Position numbers and translations under genes: made by a program. The notes beneath the pieces are model-generated. The model worked only from the letters and a program-made list of their open reading frames with translations. It made no database searches and was not told where the DNA came from. Positions 56,631 through 64,000 of a DNA stretch of 64,000 nucleotides are shown here, piece after piece. Source of the stretch: Tetracentron sinense (lineage: Eukaryota > Streptophyta > Magnoliopsida > Trochodendrales > Trochodendraceae); NCBI GenBank assembly GCA_015143295.1, contig CM026570.1, forward strand, positions 21,025,250-21,089,249. The letters run 5' to 3'. The first letter of the stretch is position 1. Each line of letters begins with the position of its first letter.

Positions 56631-57210
56631 CTACTGGGTGATGTTGAATTCTTTTGCCTTTTCCAAAATTTATAATAGAGCTGCGAAGTCTACTGTCTCT
56701 TTCTCAAGGTCTGATACTCTTGCTTTTTCTGTCTATTTTCCCTTCTCTTTTGTCGGCTCAGCTACCGGTGGTTGGTATACCCGACCAGATCGGGTGAGGT
56801 TGGCTATGCTTTCACTCTCAAAGATGAGAGAGTGAGGGGCAGGTACTCGATCAAGGTTAAAAGGTGGAGATGGGATGTAGGGAATTTTGATAGGGTCAGT
56901 GGAGGCCTGAGTTGGGGCTATGGGCCAATTTACTATGCAATAAATAGTATAGACAATTTGCTCTTCTTCTGGTTTAAGACCAGGGATCTGTACTGGAAGT
57001 TGGATAGTCTAGATGTTTGACTATGGGAATGGGATTATGACGAGTGGCTGATAAGAAGGCCTGATTATGCTGTCATCCCCTACAGGTGTTCTGGGTCTAG
57101 GCTATCCTACACCGGGCTCTTCCCACTCAATAAAATTTACTTGACCGTTGTGTAGGGGCAGAAGTGCTTGGTTGATGCTGGTGTTACTGGAAGTCAGTTC
57201 AACCTTTCCC

Positions 57211-58206
57211 TCATCCAAGAGATCTTGGATGGTGTATTTTAGGCCAATATAATAGTCGGTAGCATGGCCGGGGCCTTGGTGAAAGGCACAATGGTGATCG
57301 GCTTTGTAATTCTTGTTTTGCTAATTCGGATGGCAAGAGAGAGGTAAGGCCCCTTAAAGTGAGGAGACCCTGCTTGGTTAGGAAGTCTAAAAGCAAATTT
57401 AAGGTGTATGGAAGAGGGGTGAAGGTTTGAGGGGGTTTGTCTTATTGATGGGCTTGCCCCTAGTTTTGTCTGACTGGCCGAGTGTTTCTGGGTATTGGCT
57501 GTTGTGGATGAGCGGCCGGAGCCGATAAATTGATTGGTGCTATAGGAGCCACTATCTGTACTTCTTTGGTCTTTGGGACCATTGTTCCTGCTGACTAGAG
57601 TTGTCGTTCTAGGGGAAGCAAGCCCTAAACTGGAGTGGATGACACCAATTTTGATGGTAGTTTCAATACGAGCACCTGTTTTGATGATGATGCCGAAGTC
57701 TACAACTAGTAAGGTTACCATCATGGTAGAGTAGGGTTGTTTTAAAGTGCCCATAAACATGCTTGTTACTCCAGGAAAGACTCATTGTTACGCTAGCTTA
57801 TTTGTTCTAACTGACTCCTCTGAGGTTGGAGTTCCTGATTGAAAGAGTATTGCTCGACAAAGATGTTCATAGCGTCTCGCCAAGTCTTGATCTGTTGCTT
57901 ATCTGCTGTCATCCACCAGGTTAGGGCTACTCACTTCAGACTCTTCGAGAAGTACTGAATTAGAAGAGGTTGGTTCTTGTTGTGCTGGAGCATATCCACT
58001 AGGTATAACTGCAAATGTTGCTTAGGGCATCCGGTGCAATCATATTTATCAAAATTAGGTACTTTGAAACCTGGAGGAACAACATCTCCAGATGAGAAGG
58101 TTAGATCTTCTAGTGATAAACTGGAGTTGGAGGATGCCCTTTTCATGCGTCTCATTTCTTCTTTCATTTTTTTAATCTCCTCATGCTGGTCCTTGAGGGA
58201 TAGCAT
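57211..58206 (-). pseudogene. Ogre/Tat gag
   Basis: VPPGFKVPNFDKYDCTGCPK is the start of the Ogre/Tat gag core (usually KYDGT), followed by HLQLYLVDMLQHNKNQPLL and, after a stop, VALTWWMTADKQQIKTWRDA. The C-terminal part (57760-57211) carries a GLKYTIQDLLDEG-like end found before protease in these elements. At least three stops. Confidence 0.7.
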
Positions 58207-58383
58207 ATGGTCTGAGGAAGATGACCTATCCTAGTTGACATGGGTAGCCTTGGGCTGCTCTGCCCCATCATATTGTTCAAAATCTGCTTCACTTCCACAA
58301 GGTGCGAGGCCTGGGTTAGGAATGATGATTGGAATAGATTGTGGTTCCAGGTGTGGCTACTCACAGGATTCTCCGATCGGGTT

Positions 58384-58668
58384 TCAGGTAGAAGGGTCAT
58401 CAGATCGGGCCCCGATTAAAATCTTCAGGGAATCTAGAACACTGTCAAGTTTAGTTTGCATATTTTCAATATCTCGATCATGAGACTGCAGTATTTCATT
58501 AGTCCTCTGATGCTGATTCGAGGGTTCTGTCATTAGTTCTGACCAGCTTTCAGGTGGGTCAGTGCTAGTTGGTTCTGCTCTGATTGATACTTTTGTCAAG
58601 ACTGCGTCTATGGCAGCTGCTTCTGTGAGAATTACAGTCATAGAGCGAGTAATGGGTTGGCTCATGCA
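58384..58668 (-). pseudogene. Ogre/Tat gag N-terminus
   Basis: Starts MSQPITRSMTVI and includes a short coiled coil (DRDIENMQTKLDSVLDSLKI). Same direction as, and directly upstream of, the gag core; frame broken between them. Confidence 0.5.
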
Positions 58669-59181
58669 ACTGAAAAGAATGCAATAGCTAAACATGAATA
58701 TGCATGATTTATAGGAAAGAGGATGCTAGAAAAGATTTTTCATTGATGCATGCTCGGTGAGTACAGGACTGTATGACTCAGAAAAAGAAACAGACTTGAT
58801 CTTAGGTAGGGCCATCAGGGATGGCAAAGTCAAGTGACCGGGGCACACCGTTGAGGTCCATGATTTGCTGTTGGAGGGATGTGACCTCAACCTCCATATT
58901 ATCAATTATTTCAGTAGCATTGAACATTCGGGATCCGAATTGTCGGATCTGGGTGGTCTTGATGACGGTTGTTTCTCTGGTGTCGCCTCTACGTCTCTTC
59001 TGTATAGATTGAACTTTCTACTCGTGCTACTTGACCTGTCCCTACATTGTTTGAAGTTCGCGGTCCCGCTCTGCTTCATGCTACCTGAATGTCTGTTGGG
59101 CTTTTCTTAGTCTTTCCTCCTTCTCCTGGATCTGTAACTACCTCTCTAGGAATGTGTCTCTCCAAGGAACCACTATCTCAG

Positions 59182-59987
59182 CTATGGGAATGGTTTTGAA
59201 GCTAGTGTAGATAGTTCCCTTGGTGCTAGCATACTAGATAGAATGTTAGGATCTTCAACCCAAAGTAGGTATGCTGAATCAGTAGGTGGTGCTACTGTAA
59301 CCACCAAATCTGGCCACTGATCTCTTCTGAAGCTTAGCCAATTTACATGGAAGCATTGAGTGAGGCATTCAAAGTGCACAGTGAAGTCAACACAATCATT
59401 TCTCAGCTTATCTATTACCGACATACGCTGAAAGAGTCCAAACTGATGAAAGACTCGGAGTAGTACATATACTGCTGAGCCGGTTAGACCAGCAAGGATC
59501 ATATATCATCTTCCTGTTATGACAACACGAGGTAGGTTTTTTAGGATTAGCCACTCGTATTTCTATTTGATCTACTCCTCTGACAGGTTTTGGAGAAGCT
59601 GGTAGAGAGTTTTGACATCTGTAGTCACAATCTGGCCCTGATTTTAAGAAATCTTCCTGGGTAGACTGTAAGCTTCACAGAGAACGGCAAGTACTGAGAT
59701 GACATATGTGTAACAGTGGTGCACTAGCATGGAAGATACCCCTCCGGCGGTCTACAGCTTGGTTGAGTCTTGAGAAGCTCTACAAGGATGTCTAAGACAA
59801 CTGTTTCTGGGTTGTTCATGTCTTTGATAACTGCTACTAGTACTGAGTCGCCAAGGGTGCGGTACTTCGGGAAGACCAACTGAGACATGACTATCAGTGC
59901 AAAGGCATTGAGGCCGGTAAGTTCCATTGTTATGGTATCAGGGTTTGCTGTATTGATTGATATTCGCTTAAAAGTGCTTATTTTCAC
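59182..59987 (-). pseudogene. Ogre-type 5' ORF, decayed
   Basis: Two open pieces: 59987-59724 with LNAFALIVMSQLVFPKYRTL and LKTQPSCRPPEGYLPC, and 59502-59182 with VFHQFGLFQRMSVIDKLRND and SWLS-like WLSFRRDQWPDLVVTV; stops between. An ORF before gag is typical of Ogre elements, and the pattern 'FALIVMSQLVFPK...LAETLK' resembles that family's first ORF, from memory. Function unknown. Confidence 0.45.
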
Positions 59988-60395
59988 TATTATTCTTTTA
60001 AGCCTTATCGAACTCTCTTATGTAAAACCTTCATTTTTATAAAATTTTCTACAGAAAAGTTTTCTCCATTGCATAAAATGTACTTTTCTGATCAAAATGA
60101 TATATTAATATGAATTAAACACATTTATGAAAGTCTAGATACAAAGCTGTTTTGATGAACTCTAATTATGTGTTTTAACTATCTCAAGAACTGTGACTGC
60201 ATGATTCTCAAGAACCTGAGGCCATAATTAAGCACTAAAGCCCATCACCAAAGACTAAAGAGCCAGTAGGCTATGCTAGTAGGTTATAGGTCAAGTATGG
60301 GATGAGACAGAGTTAGAACGAAGAGCAAGAGAGTAGAGAGTCAATATCCAAGAAGAGAGACCAACGTATTAAAATTTGCAAGACAGGACACAAGG
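59988..60395. other. noncoding, element boundary not found
   Basis: Should contain the upstream limit of the Ogre-like element, but no LTR end or primer-binding site on the minus strand is evident. Confidence 0.35.
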
Positions 60396-61431
60396 TGTTA
60401 GTTTGCTCAGTTGGTGAGACTTATGGGAGAGACCAATGTCCAAGACTCCTGCTTCTCTTTTACTTTTATTTTTTATCCTTTTAGAACCCTAACCGCCACC
60501 ACACTCATTTTCTACTAGTCGCCACCTCATTCTCCCAAAACCCTAGCCACTTTATTTTATCTCTTACGAAATCCTAACATCTAAAGAGAGTAGTGGCCAC
60601 ACCTCACCTCTCTCTCCCATTTTCTAAACCCTAGCCTTCCACTTTGCTAAACCCTAATCTACTCCAAACCCTAGCTTCCTCCTATATATATATCTCTATC
60701 TCTTCCACCAATACCTCACATCCATAACAGCCCCCCTCCCTCTTTTCTCATTCTCACTTCTCTCTCTCCTTAACCTAAAAAAAAGTTCCAAGACCTAGGA
60801 CCTCCATCTCTCCCCACATCTCTTTGTGGTGGCCGTACTACACACTTCTCTTTTCTCTCTCTCTATCTCACATCTCACCTCTTCTTCTCTTTTTATTTTC
60901 TCATCTTGAGTTCTAACCTTACATTCTCTCTCACTTCTCCCTTTGGTGTTCAGTTTATAAAAGCATCTCTTGCATTAGAGAAAGTGAAGATCACCATGGC
61001 AACGCTCTCCTCACTCTTGGATTTACAACTTGTTTCTTTTTTTTAGATGTTCTTGCATTATTTCTAGTGTAACTTTTTAAGTGGTATTTTTAATTTTAAT
61101 GATAAATTTTCTTTCATCCTTGTTAGTTTATGTTTCTATGTCTTTTATTAATATGTTTCAAGCTATTTGTTTCATGGTAATTAGTAGATCTTAATACCTC
61201 TTCCCAAATTATTTTTTTAAAAAATTGACTCCACTTTTCTCATCTCTCCATCTTTCTCTAAGCATCTCATGTGTTATTTCTTTTATTTTGCACTAACCTA
61301 ACTAACCCGAGTGAGGAATTGACATCCGACATACCATTGTGCATTGCATTTTGTAGGAATTTAAAGAATCGGATTCAAAAAAAATATTGTTGAAATAGGG
61401 TGATTGTAGATGACGGAAAAACCTTGTTTCA
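60396..61431 (+). mobile_element. Athila-like LTR (putative)
   Basis: Possible start TGTTAGTTTGCTCAGTTGG at about 60398, TATA-like CTATATATATATCTC at 60683-60697, pyrimidine-rich leader, and an end TTTCA at 61431 two bases before a primer-binding site. 60404-60455 resembles a tRNA half (A-box-like GCTCAGTTGGTGAG, poor B box). Identification depends mainly on the PBS. Confidence 0.4.
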
Positions 61432-61433
61432 AA

Positions 61434-61453
61434 TGGCGTAGTTGCCGCTCGGG
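61434..61453 (+). promoter_or_regulatory. primer-binding site, Athila/Ogre type
   Basis: TGGCGTAGTTGCCGCTCGGG resembles the TGGCGCCGTTGCCGGGG site (tRNA-Asp 3' end complement) of plant gypsy elements, with several mismatches. Confidence 0.5.
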
Positions 61454-62802
61454 TGAAGGAAGTGCTAAAGGAAATAAAGGGTATTTTATTTTATTTTTAA
61501 TTTCTTTTTAGTACTTTATTTTTATTTTTAAGCCTCGGGATGGCTGGGTGCACCTTGTAATAATTTAGGACTTTCTACTTCTTTTTATTATTATTATTTT
61601 TAGATATGTGTTCAAGGGCTTAGCAACCCTTGAGAGAAGAAAAAAGGTTTATATATTCATGGGATATATATATATTGTGGACATATATATAAAAAAAGAA
61701 GTGTTAGGTTTAGATTTGCATTATGTTTTTTTTTAGGTGATTAGTATTTTGGGAATTAGTAATTTTGGAAACCTTTCAAATATTAAGAATTTTGTTAATT
61801 TTAGGCATTTTTCCATGTCTTTTAGAGATTTAGCATATTTTTAGAAATTTCTAATTTTCAAAAATTTCTAAATCTGACTAAATCTTTATAGTGGAAAAAG
61901 TCCATCTATAACACAATTCCATTTTTGGGAAGTTCCAGTTTGCCCTGATTTCATCAATTTAAATTGGAAGGTTTCCAAAACTTGAGGGAAATTTTAGAAA
62001 TAGCAGTTCTCTACTTTAGGAAACTACTAAGTTTGAATTAAAACCCAAATTTAGAAATTAATTAATCTGCCTAATTAACTGAATGTTGTCTGTAACCCCT
62101 TAAAGGCACCTTCCAAAAATAATTCTCAATCACGTGTCCTATAATTTATTGTGCACCAACTTGTGCGCAGGATTGCGATTGTGAGTAGGGAGCCAAAGCT
62201 TGTGGATACCCCTCCTTACTCCAAAGAGGATACCCCGTGGCGTGGCCTACGGGAGGTGATTTTTTGAAGGGTGATTTGTTGAAAATTGTGGTGATTGTTT
62301 ATTTGCTTTTAATACAACTATTCCGAACTGCGTGGATGATCGAAATTTAATTTAATTAAAAAGAGCACAACTCAACTCTATTTGAAACTGGTGAGATTTC
62401 ATCACCCACCTCATCACTCCAGCTTGTGTGATCCCTAGCTCCATATAATAAAATGAATTAACTCTTTAGAGCCCAATTCTAGATCGGTGTTCATAGGACT
62501 TTCATAATTAGTGACTCCATCAATTTCTGAGTTGAATAAGTCCACGAGCGTGGGTCAATGTTTACAAACATACCCACAGATCCCTGCTACTTCAGTACAC
62601 TGAGCTCACTAGTGGCCTCTTTGGATTTTCAGTGGTTAGCTTGTTATTGAAAATAGGAACACAAACTAGCCCAATTTAGTCTTTTAGGAATACACTTGTC
62701 AAATTGCTTGATTGATCCGGCTAGCCTAGGATGTATTTAAGATAGCCATTGTGCTAAACGTCTATCAAGGCTATGGATTATCTCGCAATTAACTCATGTT
62801 AG
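61454..62802. other. untranslated region of Athila-like element, no ORF
   Basis: AT-rich leader-like sequence. Neither strand codes for a recognisable protein. It ends at the LTR start at 62803, which presumably interrupts it. Confidence 0.35.
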
Positions 62803-64000
62803 TGTAGCACCCCGGACTTTTTCATCCTTAATGAATAGCACCTTCGTAGCTAATTGGCCGTTTTTGTAGTCTAATTAATAAATAAGGGAGAAATCGGAAA
62901 TTCCGAAATGTCAGAAATGTTCGTTTTCGAAAGACGGATCCAACGCAAGTTGAATCATCGAAATCCGACGAGCGAGTCAAAAGATATGGTCAAAACAGTC
63001 CAGACATACAGAGCACCGATCGCTCGGTCCAGTCAGCGATCGATCGGTCCATAACCGATCGATCGGTGGCTATCGCACGGTCAGAAATTTTGTATGGGGA
63101 AATTTTCCAGAGAGTGAGTTTTTGACCGATCGATCGGTCAATAACACCGATCGCTCGGTAGGCAACCGATCGATCGGTCATAACCACCGATCGCTCGGTC
63201 TTCGCGTTTTTGCAGAAATTTCAGTAAGGGCGTTTTCATCTTTTGGGTGTTAAACCCTTACCCATAAGGGTTTGCTCGACCCTTTGAGCCCTCATTCACC
63301 TCACTTAGAAGGTTTTGAGAGAGAAGAAGAGAAGAGAAGGGGGATTTACATCTAGGGTTTTCCACTTGAGAGAATCAAGGGTTTTAGAACCCTAGAACCG
63401 TTCTAAAGGCTTGGATTCTCCAAATCCAACCTCAAGCTCGTGTGGAGTACCTCGTCCAAGCTAGGGCAGCATTTCTACATCATCCTCAAGGATTTTCTTT
63501 CCCTTTCCAAGGTTAGTACACTCTTCCTAGTTACTTTGGTAATAACCTAGGATTTTTTTTTAAGAAAATGTGTTGGATCTTCCCCATTGCTCCCTTGTGT
63601 TGGTATATGCTAAATCCCTAAAACATAAACAAGATAATACAAACAAATGGTGGAATGTATGAATGGATGAGGAGTGGAGGCGATTGGATGTCATGTTGTG
63701 ATGTGTTGAATGATGGGAAAAATGGTGGAAGGGCATATTATGCATAATGAACACACCCCAAGTGTTGATGAAATGTTCGAATGAGAAAATATGAAATAAC
63801 TAAAGGTAAAAAGGTTGAATACCACATGTTTGATAGAATGCATGAACAAACTAAGATTTGAAAGCATGAGTCACATAAATATTCCCCATTTGGTAAGTTG
63901 TATGCATGTGTTTATTTCGCTTCTTAAATTCTCATGTGAGTTGGGAATTGTTAAAATGCTATATGTCATCATAATTTCACGATTGCTATGCACGAGCACA
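62803..64000 (+). mobile_element. Tekay/Del-like LTR, 5' part, runs off window
   Basis: Starts TGTAGCACCCCGGAC, typical of Tekay/Del LTRs. Contains a palindrome array at 63014-63200, a leader with AAACCCTTACCC and GAGAGAAGAAGAGAAGAG, and a probable splice donor AAGGTTAGTA at 63510. LTR end and internal region lie outside the window. Confidence 0.6.
63014..63200. repeat. array of ACCGATCGATCGGT palindromes
   Basis: Seven 14-bp palindromes or near-palindromes, alternating ACCGATCGATCGGT (perfect) and ACCGATCGCTCGGT (one mismatch), plus a degenerate one (TATCGCACGGTC). Upstream half of the LTR, before the leader. Confidence 0.9.

Larger units (their letters stand above)
52931..59987 (-). mobile_element. 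decayed Ogre/Tat-like gypsy element
   Basis: Minus-strand order: 5' ORF, gag, protease, RT, RNase H, archaeal-type RNase H. The integrase side is cut off by the copia LTR at 52930. No LTR could be defined at either end. Every ORF has several stops or frameshifts, so it is much older than the inserted Tat element. Confidence 0.8.

Overview
This is nuclear DNA of a flowering plant: AT-rich, with one spliced GT-AG gene, plant-type LINE, SINE and MITE families, and LTR retrotransposons of plant lineages (Ty3/gypsy Tat and Tekay/Del-like, Ty1/copia). I cannot name the species. Almost everything except one receptor-kinase gene is transposon-derived.

Layout. 0-0.65 kb: end of a minus-strand LTR. 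1.7-8.2 kb: MITE fragments and a 2.2-kb solo LTR (3601-5815) with a near-perfect target duplication. 9.9-16.4 kb, minus strand: one apparently intact eight-exon gene for a SPARK-type receptor-like kinase (580 aa predicted), whose introns hold at least five MITEs. 16.7-19.4 kb: foldback and hAT-type MITEs. 20.5-24.7 kb, plus strand: decayed L1-type LINE. 25.2-30.0 kb: Mutator-type and hAT-type MITEs and a SINE with a 16-bp target duplication. About 29-31 kb: LTR remnant. 31.4-34.2 kb: decayed ORF resembling the putative plant transposon protein family, probably the 3' part of a copia-type element.

34.2-60 kb is a nested stack. A decayed Ogre/Tat-like element (53-60 kb, minus) is interrupted by a copia-like element, whose 3' LTR is split (34158-34927 and 52470-52930) by a 17.5-kb Tat-lineage element (34928-52469, minus). 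The Tat element has two about 1.8-kb LTRs, a primer-binding site, a polypurine tract, gag, a truncated pol with two RNase H domains, and an integrase. An antisense gene with a plant mobile domain, a coiled-coil C-terminus and a spliceable intron lies between pol and the 3' LTR. The element is loaded with tandem hairpin arrays built largely on TCCGTGGA/TCCACGGA, one of which encodes an 18-unit octapeptide repeat.

60.4-64.0 kb: an Athila-like LTR end with primer-binding site, then the start of a Tekay/Del-like LTR carrying an array of CGATCGATCG palindromes and running off the window.

Only the kinase gene looks functional. The transposon ORFs carry stops, frameshifts and deletions; many stops fit C-to-T decay of Gln codons.
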